Positions 8,992-19,003 of a DNA stretch of 19,003 nucleotides are shown piece after piece (the stretch's first letter is position 1; each line of letters begins with the position of its first letter). The notes under the pieces are model-generated. The model was not told the DNA's origin. It did not search any database and saw only the letters and a list, made by a program, of their open reading frames with translations. The stretch covers positions 1 through 19,003 of the forward strand of contig CAMPET010000501.1 of assembly GCA_946803715.1 (NCBI GenBank), written 5' to 3'. The DNA is from Beroe ovata (Eukaryota; Ctenophora; Nuda; Beroida; Beroidae). The position numbers were made by a program, and so were the translations under genes.

Positions 8992-11900
8992 CTATTGATC
9001 CATGTCCTGCAACTCCGCTAAAATTCCTTTATCTGCTGATTGGATAACTCTTGTACACGTCATATCAAACAGCTTCTCAAACGTCTTTGCCGGTAAGTTC
9101 TTTGCCAGAATTTCCATGGTTATCTGTCCGCTTAATCCTGGAAGATAAATCGCATCGTATCCAACAGTGACTAGATATGGCCAACGATCGTCATGAATCA
9201 TGATTTATAATAAAGCTACTGCGATATTATTCAAAAAATTTTAAACTTCTGTATGGGAATTTACCTGACTTAAAATAGAGCCATTTTCCTCTAGGTGTGT
9301 TGTCCATGAATGTTCTAGCAAGCAAAGCTTTCCACGTACCTAAAAAGCACCATACATTGTACTCAGTACTGTACCTTCCCCCTGATTTGATCCATTCAAA
9401 ACTCCTAATTAATAACTTGTTTCAAATCACTCAATCATGTTACCGAGGGTAAAGAGGTAGGAAGTGGTTGTAAAGAGGACTGAGAAGAGGTTGGCAGCTA
9501 GAGATATCACGAGAAGGAACCAGAAGATGATGAAGAAGTATGAGTTCACCACGTTAGGGGCAAGCACACAAAGACCTGAGTGGTATCGTCATGGTAACCG
9601 CGCGGGTTGCTAAGGTGATTTATAGTGTTGCTATAGGTATTATAACACCCATGTTGCTAGATGTAAGTCCTGTATGGTTTTTATCACGCTAAGCCAGCTC
9701 TCATGCTTGTATCATGAGAAATTGCTGTACTGGCCAATTCCTCTTCATCTAGATGACTGGTACTGGTCTAACCTGCTTCATTGTTGATACCAGTGGCTCC
9801 CCACACTTTAACCTCACACGCGGCCATCTTTGGGAAGAGCTTATTCACAGGATTATCATCTGACCCAGTGTTATCTCTGCTGATATGGAGTGCCCAGTCT
9901 ATCCCATATGAGAGAAACGGTCCCACTACAAACATCTGTGGTGGATAGAATTCGATGAATCATGCTGAAGTGAAAATTCGAGTACACTTATTAAGCCGAT
10001 TTGTCGACGTATATAAAAGCCAAGATATTTTTCAGCACCTTATCTTTCATGTGCGCATTTTATTGTAGATAATATTCGAGGAAGTGACCGCTTGTAAGCA
10101 GTATGGACTTATTCAGATTTATTAAGAAGTGTTGCATAAAAATTATGGGTAGTTCGGCACCCTCTGTCACACTTACACAGTACCACCCCAGTGGTACTTG
10201 GTAGGTCATGATGAGGGATCTATTCACAGTCGTCGAGCAGATGCGGTAACGGGTGATTTTAGCGTGATTTTTATTGTGACACTGGGCCATTGCCCACTGC
10301 CCAGTGTCCTGCCAGCATCATACCATGTTGAATTTGGAAACTCTATACCAGCTCCTGTTCTCGAACTCAAGTCCCAATTTTCAGGTTGCTGAAACGGGCA
10401 TATATATTCACCTGATCAGTGAGCATGATAACCAGCACCACAACAGCTAGATTCACGATCTTGGTCGTCAGGACTATGAGGAAGAACTTGTGCCGGAGGA
10501 AAAGGTTCTGGAAAAACCCTGCAAATATTCGGAGGTAAGGACAATGGGAGGGATTTCGCTTGTTTTCCATATATACCTAGATGCTCTGACTATAAATGCT
10601 TTAAAAAATTGTAAGCCTAGATCCAGGACAAAAATCATACATCACAATGCCTAACTTGACATTTTTGTCAAGAGTTCAACCTTTCGCTTTTATGTAAGAG
10701 GCCATTTTGTTGGATAGCCACAAACTAGCCCTCTCGAGTTTTGCAGTTTCCTCAGTTTCGTCATCGAACATATCTCCAAGTAGCTTTCCTGGGGTTGCAG
10801 TTGTCATGACGTGGTGCCATTCCACTCTGATTGATTTCGCGTATCTTTAAGTAGGGATAAAGTTAGGGATAAATTTCTTGAAGGAGCCCCGTATAGTTCA
10901 TGTTACCGTCATGATTTTTCGCTATGTTATAGTTTGCACAGACCTATATGTTTGAGTTTCCCAATGTCAGTGCCGTGGTATATTAGGTATGGGATGTAGA
11001 ATGCAGCTGCACACAAGAAGAAGTAGAATGGTATCCACTGGGGGGGTGAGAAAATGATAACAAAAATTATGTGATAATTCTTTGGGTCATATTTCCACCA
11101 AACTGCCTTTGAGTTCGTTCTGTACCTGATACCACATCAGTTTGACTCTGGTGAGAGGAGCTATTGCGTCGTCATCTGGACACATGAACATCGTCCCATC
11201 ACTTTTCCTGTGGGAATTTGTTTTTAGTTAGTTTTTTTAGTTTTTTTAGTTTGTTAGTTTTTGTTAGTGCTCCACTACTATTTTAGACGGGAACTCACAT
11301 GTTGTTAAGACTGTTAATCACATGTAATTGAGACGGGAACTAACATGTATTTCTGACAGCAATTCATACTTCATAGGCATGTAATTCAGACAGGAACTAA
11401 CATGTATTTCTGACAGCAACCCACTTGTAACTAAGACAATAACTGACATGTTATTCAGACAGTTACACTTACCTACGTCTCACTAACATGTAATTTAGAC
11501 GACAACTCACATGTAATTAAGACAGTAACTCGCATGTAATTCTGGCAGTAACTAACATGTAATTAAGACAGTAACTAACATGTAATTAAGACAGTAAACT
11601 GGCATGTAATTAAGACGGAAAGTCACATGTAATTAAGACAGTAACTCAAATGTAATTCAGACACTAAGACAGTTACAACTCAATACCGTGTAATTAAGAC
11701 AGGAACTAACATGTAATTAAGACAGTAACTCACATGTAATTAAGACAGTAACTCACATGTAATTCAGACAAGGTGTCTCCTCCGGAATAATCCCAGGGTA
11801 AGGTACATTCTCGTCTGGAATGTCAAACGCCTCCAGGATCACGTAGATACCCTGTACCCAGCAATAGTTCTCCGCAAACGGCTCGGAGAAGATTGTGAAC

Positions 11901-13411
11901 CCGTGACACTTGATGGTTTCACCTGGAGAGAAAGCGTATAATTCTTGACACCACTTTTGAAGGACTGATGTTGACGACCGTTTATCACGTTTCACTAGCG
12001 CAAGTCAATGTTGTGTCACTATTGTTCACTGGTCTTGGTAATGCAGCGTTTTTTACACCTGTCTGTGAATGCACCATTACTGACACCAGTTGATGACTCA
12101 AGTTTCACTGACACCACTTTATACCTAGCGTATATAAGGCTGCTCAGACGGGATCGGTCCTCACAGTCTAATTACACGAACAATTATCTAATTAACGCTT
12201 TAGACCAATACCACCATCCCCTCCCCCAAATTTAGAAAAATTCAAAGATATGCCCCTTAGCACGAATTATACCTCCAATAAGAAATACGGATTTGCACCA
12301 CTGGTTATAATTAGATTAGTGTTTGTTATATTCATGTAGGCACTCGTTCGTTACTTTTTTCCGATTTCCACCTCCTAATACATCGTGTCTCCATGATTCT
12401 AGGACTATCATTATAGCAGCTGAAATCATACGTACTTGGTTTTAGCTATATTGTCCGTTAGCTTTGATAATAATACGTTTCCTTATCAGTTTTTTGGAGC
12501 GTTTTATAATGTTCTCTATAGTTCCTAGTCTCGATAGTCGATACTTCTCGTTCCAATCTTCTCACTCTAGGTATTTGCAACATTCAGAACATAAGCATCG
12601 CGCTTCGCGGCGATTCACTGCGACACAAGCTTGAATAAAAAAGTGTCTCCGCGATTAGCTTGAGTCAGATTTATTGTGTCAAATGTACGTCGCAAACTGG
12701 TGGCAGCAACGGCGACATGCATAAAAACTGGTGTCATTCATTGAAATAACTGGTGTCAACGGTACGCGTCACGATACCACATTGTCACTGACACCACTGC
12801 GAATGATAACATTCACCGCCCTACTCATATACCTGCATAATCNTGTCCGTTAGCTTTGATAATAATACGTTTCCTTATCAGTTTTTTGGAGCGTTTTATA
12901 ATGTTCTCCATAGTTCCTAGTCTCGATTGTCGATACTTTCCGTTCCAATTTTTCCCTTTAGGTATTTGCAACATTCAGAACATTGGCATCGCGCTTCGCG
13001 GCGATGCACTGCCACTCAAGCTTGAATAGAAAAAGTGTTTCTGCGATTCGCTTGAGTCAGATTTATTGTGTCAGATGTACGTCGCAAACTGGTGGCAGCA
13101 ACGGCGACATGCATGAAAACTGGTGTCAGCCCGCTTTGCTACAAAACAAATGCCCCTACAAATGCCATTCATTGAAATAACTGGTGTCAACGGTACGCGT
13201 CACCATACCACATTGTCACTGACACCACTGCGAATGTTAACATTCACCGCCCTACTCATATACCTGCATAATCGTTGATATTGATGATCACCCCGGCGAT
13301 GATGCAGATAGCAAACAGATAAATCCTATTTAGCCGAGAGTAGCCGTCGTCAAGGACGAAATCTTTGAATGGGTTTATAAGCTTCGTTGGAAGATCGCCC
13401 AAAAAATTCAT
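8992..13411 (-). CDS. inx: Innexin gap-junction channel subunit, complete, ten exons
   Basis: Exons, 5' to 3' on the minus strand: 13264-13411, 11757-11922, 11126-11207, 10944-11037, 10681-10788, 10412-10518, 9773-9935, 9444-9575, 9265-9339 and 8992-9170 (stop TAG). They total 1254 bases, 417 residues, a normal innexin length, and every junction agrees in phase with GT-AG borders. Landmarks: N-terminus DDGYSRLNRIY before TM1 (~28-47); first loop NDYAGETIKC..ENYCWVQGIYVI with Cys at 55, 70, 101 and 114; the family signature as WYQWIPF (130-136) starting TM2; a cytosolic loop; TM3 (~212-234); second loop FLSYG..KLFPKMAAC (275)..LCVL (292); TM4 (~301-328); and a short tail with GYDAIYLPGLSG at the place of the family's 'GDWFLLYQLG'. 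Innexins form hexameric or octameric channels between cells. The ATG at 13411 fits the usual short N-terminus; use of an upstream start cannot be excluded. Confidence 0.95.
11208..11756 (-). repeat. Innexin intron 2: ~23-bp minisatellite containing the splice donor
   Basis: Between about 11290 and 11770 a ~23-base unit (plus strand CATGTAATTAAGACAGTAACT plus two bases) recurs about 20 times with variation. Read on the coding strand, many units contain ACATGTGAGT, the same sequence as the used donor ACAT|gtgagt at 11757/11756. The last ~14 exon bases (encoding CLNY) belong to the same unit. The 3' part (11221-11268) is a run of TTAG/TTTTT, which on the coding strand gives several CTAAC-type sequences before the acceptor ccacag. 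Confidence 0.9.
12452..12842. repeat. Left copy of a ~0.4-kb direct duplication across the N at 12843
   Basis: It matches 12844-13273 with scattered substitutions and one ~39-base deletion relative to the right copy. It ends at the N within a 10-base copy of the 3' end of innexin exon 1 (12833-12842). The pattern is the same as at 2526 and indicates allelic contigs laid end to end. Confidence 0.85.
12843..12843. other. Single-N contig join
   Basis: One N separating two versions of the same sequence (12452-12842 and 12844-13273). Confidence 0.85.
12844..13273. repeat. Right copy of the ~0.4-kb duplication
   Basis: Starts directly after the N at the same base (tgtccgttagc) as the left copy and runs into the intact innexin exon 1. 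It carries an extra ~39 bases near 13129-13167 that the left copy lacks, plus several substitutions. Confidence 0.85.
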
Positions 13412-13570
13412 TTCAAATATACGCAGTGTTAAACGCGACAAACCACAATGTATTCTGTAGTCAGCGTTATCTGCTAGTGTTTGTTGAACTGTATATTGAG
13501 CAGCCAGGATTCAAAGTTGAGACACTATGCAGAATCCTCAATTCACGCACACACAAGAGGGCTGTCACAT

Positions 13571-13580
13571 ATGACGTCAT
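13571..13580. promoter_or_regulatory. CRE-type palindrome ATGACGTCAT
   Basis: A perfect CREB/ATF-type site 160 bases upstream of the innexin ATG. With its flank (CTGTCACAT before it) it is the inverted counterpart of the site at 14511. Confidence 0.5.
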
Positions 13581-14510
13581 CACTAGACTTTTGGCATCCT
13601 CCTCTATCAATCATGAAGTCAAAGTTGAGAAAAATCCTTCTTGATGAACAAGGTTCGGTATGTGAGATGATATGGTAAAAGCCTTACCCAAAAATAATAA
13701 CTTGTTTGAAATTGAGACCCCAAGCTTTTCAGGCCTCTTCCTGGCACTATACGTTAGTGAATGATTGTGAGTAGATAAATAATAATTATATGATAAGCGT
13801 AGTACAACGGCATACTATTCATTTGTAAGAACCAATTATTCGTGGAATCACTGCATAGGTTTCCTTCCTTGGGCTAGAATAGACCGTGACTATGGTCGTC
13901 TAAGTATCCTTTGTTCTTATTGAGTGCATTTTGTGTCCCTTAGTATTGTGTTTTAGACTCAACTGATCATAATGTCAGAATGTGTACGTCAGATCCCTAC
14001 AAGTCTTAAACCCTGCATATTCTCAAATAGTTCTCGATCTTAACTTAAAATGATCACGGCGTGACCAGGGCAACCGGTGTGATGTAACTGTGGTAGGTAT
14101 GTACAAGGAAAGTCATCCAAGTTAAAGACAGGTAATGTCCGTCAGCCCTTGGACATGTCACAAGTGGTCCACCCTTCCTGACTCCGACCGTAGTACTTTA
14201 ATTGTGAAAGGGAATTTGATAACGTACAATACCTATATTACTCTTGACATTACAGATATGATATCGAAATCACATATGAATTTAGAAGTTTGATGATTAT
14301 TATTTGTTGTAACTTATTGTGAAAGCCATATTGGACCATAGATAACGTGATAAAACAACATGATCGCATTGAAACGCCTCATTAAAATCGAAAAAAATCC
14401 ATAAATTTCAAAAGTTTCTGAAAAAATTTAACAAAATGTCGACGAAGCCAAACCCCCTCCCCTGTCATCATCTGTCATCATTTGGAAACCCCCCAGGCCT
14501 CCACTGGCCG

Positions 14511-14520
14511 ATGACGTCAT
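14511..14520. promoter_or_regulatory. CRE-type palindrome ATGACGTCAT
   Basis: A second perfect copy 317 bases upstream of the SLC23 ATG, followed by ATGTGACGG. Confidence 0.5.
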
Positions 14521-14836
14521 ATGTGACGGCTCCTGAAACTTAACATTCGAGAGCTGGTGTGCATTATAATAATGGTGACGGATTTATGCAGTGAAATACG
14601 GAGAAATTATTTCACTCCTGTGGCCTGTTTATATCTTTCCCCCGCATGATCTGTGCGAAACTTCCTAATGTAACTTAAATTGTATTGGCTGTATTAACTA
14701 TGATATGTAGCATATGCATCTAGGTATTCTTTTATTAATAACTCATGGTTATTAAGCTTATTATAGTTCATATACCTCATTTTGATGAGTGCGTATTGCT
14801 TCAAACGCGCTTGTTTCAGATCCTACTGCAGTAGGT

Positions 14837-17800
14837 ATGGATGAAAACGGACGTCAGGAACAGTACAGGTAGGTAGTTATTTAAAATTGATTATTTTTGC
14901 GATAATTTTGTACTAATCAAGAAAGCTAATTATGAATCCTCGATATAGTTTTGAAAATCTCTTGTTGAAATTGGTCGCATCCAATATTCTTATTTCAGGC
15001 CAGTAAAGCTTTCGGACGAGGATTTAGCTTCTCACGAGGTATGTAGCAGCATTGATTTCAATTTCAAATTCTCTGGAAATTTCTTTAGGTTTCCTACTAG
15101 GTTTCCTTAGGTTTCCTACTAGGTTGCTGGATATAAATCAAATATTCTTTAGATACAACTATAGTCCACATGTTAAAACCTCTATACTTAAACGGAGGAC
15201 TAATCAAAGGACTTGGTTATCATTCCAAGTCCATTTCAAAACTAGAATAACACATTTATAAGATCTATTTAGGCTGATTCTTTAGAACTGATTGGGCGCC
15301 GCATATCTCCTTCTGTCGTACAGATATAGAACCACATTTTCAATTCTCATTCATCTGAGAGAAATTGTGATATTTTAGGAGGTCTAATTTTATCGGAGAA
15401 TGATGAATTAAATACCTACTGCACAATGCACAGGTGATTACCTTCCGAGGAATCCCGTCCGAGCAAATTGTGACGAATCTCGAATTTTTACTCAATCAAT
15501 TTGAATTTGTAGACTTTAAAACAGAGAATAAATGTCATCATGCATCCATGGTCATGCAGCATTGGGCAGAAACTGTAATGATTATGCTTATCACTGCAGC
15601 ACATTCTACATGCTAGGATTCATAATTACGTTCATATATTATGTGATGGTCTTCACTGTTCAGCTTGACGCTTGCCTTGCTAAGAGCTTCTATTAATACC
15701 CCAGAAATTTCAAATACTATACCTACCTGATGCAGATATGCGTAATTGTGACGTTATCATAGGCAGCAGCTGTGCATGGGATTATTTTCTACAGAAATTT
15801 ATCAGACTCATGACGCCTTGACGCAGAGAAATTCCCGTGAATTACGTTTAATCAGATGAATTGTATTATATACGGTATACGACGTGTAATTACCAGCTGT
15901 TCCAATTTTCAACTCAAAAAGTTTGTGCTTTGCGCACAAATGAAAAGTTTGTTTCGATCGTGTGTCGAGCACATATATGTAACCTACTAACCTACATACC
16001 TATAATATAGGTACCTAACCTTTTACTATTTTCAACTTTTGATCCGTTATGTAGTTAATGAAACTGGATACGGGCTGAGATAGGTAACCGTTCTGTGAAT
16101 GGCTTATGTTAACTATATTTTAGTCCCTCCAAACTTTATGACGTTCTGGTCAGTCGATATTTAATAATTGCGCATCGCTTTCGTTTGATTACATTATGTC
16201 CATCGAATAATCTAAAATCAAGTTCCTTGATTTGATATACACCCTTCGCATATATTATCTACCCTGTTATACCTGAATATTATTTTAGATTCTCTGAGTC
16301 TGATGTTATTTTCTTTCCTATTTGAATTTGGCATTCTCTCTTTTATTATCACTACTAGAACTAGCCCGTCGGATTGGTGAGATAGTTGATACACCAAGCA
16401 TCATGTATGACTGTTTTCTGTGCGTTCACTGCGTACTGCGTGTTGCTATGGTAGCGTATGAGTTGCACGTGCAAAAAGAAGTAGCCTGTAGGCGCATTTC
16501 TTATGGCGTTGTTCTGATTACGTTGCGCTCTCTGTAGATAGGAGAGACAACAGTTGCACGTGCAGTTTGATGCGCGCGCAATGACAGTTAGATCTTGCAG
16601 GATATATTTCTGTTTTGCACTGAATCATCGACCACACACAGTGAGTGACCTGTAGCTGTGATCGCTCTTGATCTGGAATCTGGATTTGATATGCTACCTC
16701 ATTCAACATCTTTCACAATACGTTAGTCGTTTCATAATCTGATGCGTTGATGTTTATTGTGACTACTTTATAGTACTTGACGCGGGCTCCCTATTATAGT
16801 TTGGTTGTTTGTTTGTTTGCGTCTTTCGTGTCTTTGTAGACAGGCGTCTTTCGTGACTTTGTAGACAAAAGTGACACTATTCTACAATCTGCGTGCGCTA
16901 CTATGGTAGCGTAGAAGCTGCACGTGCACGAGATAGAGTGTTACTGTCGACTGTCGTTTTGAATTTATTTTCTGCTGTCTTGTCCAAAGACTCAATGAGT
17001 AGTGTATCACGCCCACTTGGCGGGTTTTCTAGTTTCTCCATAATCCTTGAAAAGCCTGAGTAGCTTTACTCATCCTTGAGGACTTGATATGACGGATGTT
17101 ATTGCAAATCCAGCTGTGCATTATACATCAAAGGTGGTGTAACCAACTATAAATTATGTTGTCCCATGTTGAAAACAATTATTGTTATGTTTACATCCAT
17201 TCGTTTCAAAATCGAATGAGATCATAATCATAACAATTGTGACCTCTGTTTTGGATATGACCCCCCTGTCCTATATTTCAGGGACAAGAGATTGCAATGA
17301 AGGGTGATCAAGAGAAGGTCCCGGTCCAGGAGGAAGACACTGAACCCATCATAGATGACCTGCACCACATGAGAAAACAGGTGACTGCATGAGCAGTGAG
17401 CACTTGAGTTATTCAATTAATCAGAATTAAGATGATACACTGGCTGTGTACAATTTATTGTTCATTATTTGATGAGAATTTTCTTATGATCAATTTTGCA
17501 CTTACTTGGAAAACACAAGGAAACATTTCAATCCAACGCGATATTTGAAATCGACTTTTTCCAAGATATAGTGGTTATGTGCCTAGCCTGGCGAACAGGG
17601 TGGAAGTCCTTGCTTGTACGGCATAATATACAAGGAATCGAAACCGTTGGGTTCTGTACAGACACATCTGTCACAGAAGTTGATAGCCTCAGAGATGAAC
17701 TTTGAGTTGCTTGTATCGTGATCTGACTTTCGAATTCTTTCGATAACTCTTGAACAACATCTAGATGAGGTTCACAGTGGACACAAATCCTCCCTGGCTG

Positions 17801-18109
17801 GTTAGCTTTCTCCTCGGAATGCAGCAGTACTTGATCATGTTTGGACCAACGTTTGCTGTACCTATCTTCCTTGCTGTCCAACTTTGCATTGATGACGGTT
17901 GGTCTTTATAAGCACATCTCACCAAGTTCTATATCAGTCAGCTGATATGCATCTCAAGCTCGCCCCATAAAATGTATATATGTACAATGAACAATATTGC
18001 AATCAGCCGAATCCTCCCAGACACTTTAACCTTCGCAGGTGATACTGTTTCAAAGGGTAAACTGATCAACACCATGTTTGTTTTGTGTGGTCTCTCGACT
18101 TTGCTCCAG
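14837..18109 (+). CDS. SLC23-type nucleobase/ascorbate transporter, N-terminal part, partial
   Basis: Five coding exons: 14837-14868 (MDENGRQEQY..), 14999-15038 (..PVKLSDEDLASHE), 17282-17380 (GQEIAMKGDQEKVPV..), 17765-17897 and 18039-18109. Phases 2, 0, 0 and 1 agree at every junction with GT-AG borders. The first ~69 residues are a polar, acidic cytosolic tail. Exon 4 then gives VDTNPPWLVSFLLGMQQYL and MFGPTFAVPIFLA, the family's first membrane span (PPW..LLG.QHYL..FG.T.A.PF.LA). Exon 5 gives GKLINTMFVLCGLSTLLQ, the second span. Members of this family carry ascorbate or nucleobases across the plasma membrane with sodium or protons. The family's usual Gln-His pair in TM1 is Gln-Gln here. The frame is open upstream of the ATG back to 14820, so an earlier start is possible. 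The rest of the gene lies beyond the right edge. Confidence 0.92.
15039..17281. other. SLC23 intron 2 (2.2 kb)
   Basis: Non-coding as far as I can see. It holds a 22-base tandem repeat (ttaggtttcctactaggttt, 15085-15126), three TGCACGTGCA palindromes (16464, 16555, 16919) and a ~25-base tandem duplication (gcgtctttcgtg..ctttgtagaca) at 16819-16868. Confidence 0.5.
16464..16928. promoter_or_regulatory. Cluster of three TGCACGTGCA palindromes
   Basis: Exact copies at 16464-16473, 16555-16564 and 16919-16928. The first and third share an upstream flank CTATGGTAGCGTA. CACGTG is the E-box core bound by bHLH factors; use as an enhancer is inference. Confidence 0.4.
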
Positions 18110-18269
18110 GTAAATTTCTAGTAGAATAACGCTGTAACTTGTATCATGATACAATTCGTCACTTTAGGGCCGCCATTATACACCTAAAAGGGGCTCAATT
18201 TGGTCGAGAATGGATTGAGCGTCCAGAATTACGTAGGAATCGGTAATATTTGTATTGAAGGCTAGATAG

Positions 18270-19003
18270 TCCTAAAACTTTTATCATATCTCAAGGACCA
18301 TCAGAAACTCGGGCAAACAAAATTTACCGCCAAACAAAATTTACCAATCTGACAATCAGTTCTCAAGTTAAGGGTCACCATGTAATCCCTAATCCAACCA
18401 AAACATGCAAGATTAGTGAACATTTGAAATAGCTCCCAAACGGAGTAAGCTGTAGTCTCGAAACTGCTATCATAGCTCAAGCACCATTATAGTAGCCGCA
18501 ATAACCCCTTATCGACCCAAAACATGTCAGTTTGAGTGAGCATTTGAGGATAGCTCCGTAACTGATCGACCGATTGACTTGAAATTTCTACCATGGCTCA
18601 AGGACCATTAGAAACTCAGACAACCAATAATTCACGTCAATCCGATGATCAGCTCCCGAGTTAGTGGCCGCCATAACCCCTTATCGACCCAAAACGTGAC
18701 AGTTTGAGTGAGCATTTGAGGATAGCTCCCAAACGGGTCGACTGATTGACTTGAAACTTCTACCATAGCTCAAGGACCATTATGAACTCGGACAACCAAA
18801 ATTTCACGTCAATCCGATGATTGGTTCCCGAGTTAGTGGCCGCCATAAACCCATATCGACCCAAAACATGTCAGTTTGAGTGAGCATTTCAAGATAGCTC
18901 CCAAACGGATCGACCGATTGACTTAAAACTTCTTCCAAAGCTCAAACACCATCAGAAACGCGGACAACCAAAATTTCACGTCAATCCGATGATCGGTTCC
19001 CGA
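18270..19003. repeat. ~172-bp tandem satellite in SLC23 intron 5, running off the right edge
   Basis: The landmark GATAGCTCC recurs at 18549, 18721 and 18893, a 172-base period. Within each unit are CTCAAGGACCAT, GACAACCAAAATTTCACGTC, GAGTTAGTGGCCGCCATAA and CGACCCAAAACATG. Earlier units (18270-18548) are shorter and more diverged. The last one is cut by the window end. No SLC23 exon was seen in it. Confidence 0.88.

Larger units (their letters stand above)
11923..13263. other. Innexin intron 1, with contig overlap
   Basis: A 1.34-kb intron as assembled, including the N at 12843 and the duplicated block on both sides, so its true length is probably ~390-430 bases shorter. It contains a TATATAAG (12131-12138) and several ACTGACACCA / TGGTGTCA motifs. 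I see no coding exon in it. Confidence 0.6.
13412..14836. promoter_or_regulatory. Divergent innexin / SLC23 intergenic region
   Basis: About 1.4 kb between the innexin ATG (minus) and the first SLC23 ATG found (plus). It should contain both promoters. Two perfect ATGACGTCAT sites (13571-13580 and 14511-14520) sit in opposite orientation with matching flanks. A pyrimidine-rich acceptor tgtttcag at 14812-14819 suggests the SLC23 5' UTR or an earlier exon is spliced. No other exon is supported. Confidence 0.5.

Noticed and set aside
10010-10019. TATATAAAAG as a plus-strand TATA box
   Set aside because: It lies in an innexin intron with no plus-strand gene after it. A chance AT-rich match is more likely.
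11290-11770. Possible CRISPR array from the regular ~23-base repeats
   Set aside because: Units are contiguous without spacers and vary by point changes. This is a minisatellite inside an animal gene intron.
12983-13180. Plus-strand open frame in the right copy of the duplicated block
   Set aside because: The allelic copy on the left breaks it by a ~39-base indel and substitutions, and it lies in innexin intron 1.
12079-13227. Recurrent ACTGACACCA / TGGTGTCA motifs in innexin intron 1
   Set aside because: About half of the copies are the same sites counted twice through the contig overlap. The remainder are too few for a firm claim.
15433-15616. Plus-strand open frame after a CACAG acceptor, phase-compatible with SLC23 exon 2
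   Set aside because: No good donor follows, and the direct join of exon 2 to exon 3 already keeps phase 0. It could be a cryptic exon, but I cannot support it.
16322-16709. Open frames on both strands inside SLC23 intron 2
   Set aside because: No exon borders in phase with the SLC23 chain and no family resemblance.
17496-17881. Open frames on both strands around SLC23 exon 4
   Set aside because: The real exon (17765-17897) uses a different frame, matching the SLC23 first membrane span. The minus-strand frame is its shadow.

Overview
The window is animal nuclear DNA. It is AT-rich, has GT-AG introns and short exons, and carries gene families found in metazoans (innexin, arfaptin, SLC23 transporter). 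A true innexin, with its Trp-Tyr-Gln-Trp TM2 motif, points to an invertebrate. A ctenophore, cnidarian or protostome would all fit; I cannot choose from the sequence alone. Three single N characters (2526, 7823, 12843) mark contig joins. At two of them the sequence on both sides is the same locus twice, so those 'duplications' are most likely unmerged alleles or contig overlaps, not biology.

Layout, left to right. (1) The 3' end of an arfaptin gene (+): exons 1-23, 394-477 and 631-714, with a poly(A) signal at 800-805. (2) Converging on it, the 3' end of an unrecognised membrane-protein gene (-), seen twice because of the join at 2526: exons at 1706-1875, 2045-2252 and 2465-2525, and again at 3616-3785, 3949-4153 and 4323-4454. 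(3) A single-exon gene (+, 5456-6757) for a 433-residue protein with a PH-like N-terminus and a C-terminal domain like that of ANKRD40. (4) A complete ten-exon innexin gene (-, 13411 to 8992), 417 residues, in which all nine exon junctions agree in phase. (5) The 5' end of an SLC23-type nucleobase/ascorbate transporter gene (+, from 14837), five coding exons, running off the right edge inside an intron that holds a ~172-bp satellite.

The innexin and SLC23 genes are head to head. The ~1.4 kb between them holds an inverted pair of perfect ATGACGTCAT (CRE-type) sites. I see no functional link among the five genes beyond membrane, Golgi and signalling roles; this looks like an ordinary gene-dense invertebrate region.

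The most unusual structures are: an innexin intron built almost wholly from ~23-bp repeats that copy its own 5' splice site and the last bases of the upstream exon; a near-perfect 51-bp-arm hairpin ending exactly at a contig join; and five exact copies of the palindrome TGCACGTGCA near two of the genes.
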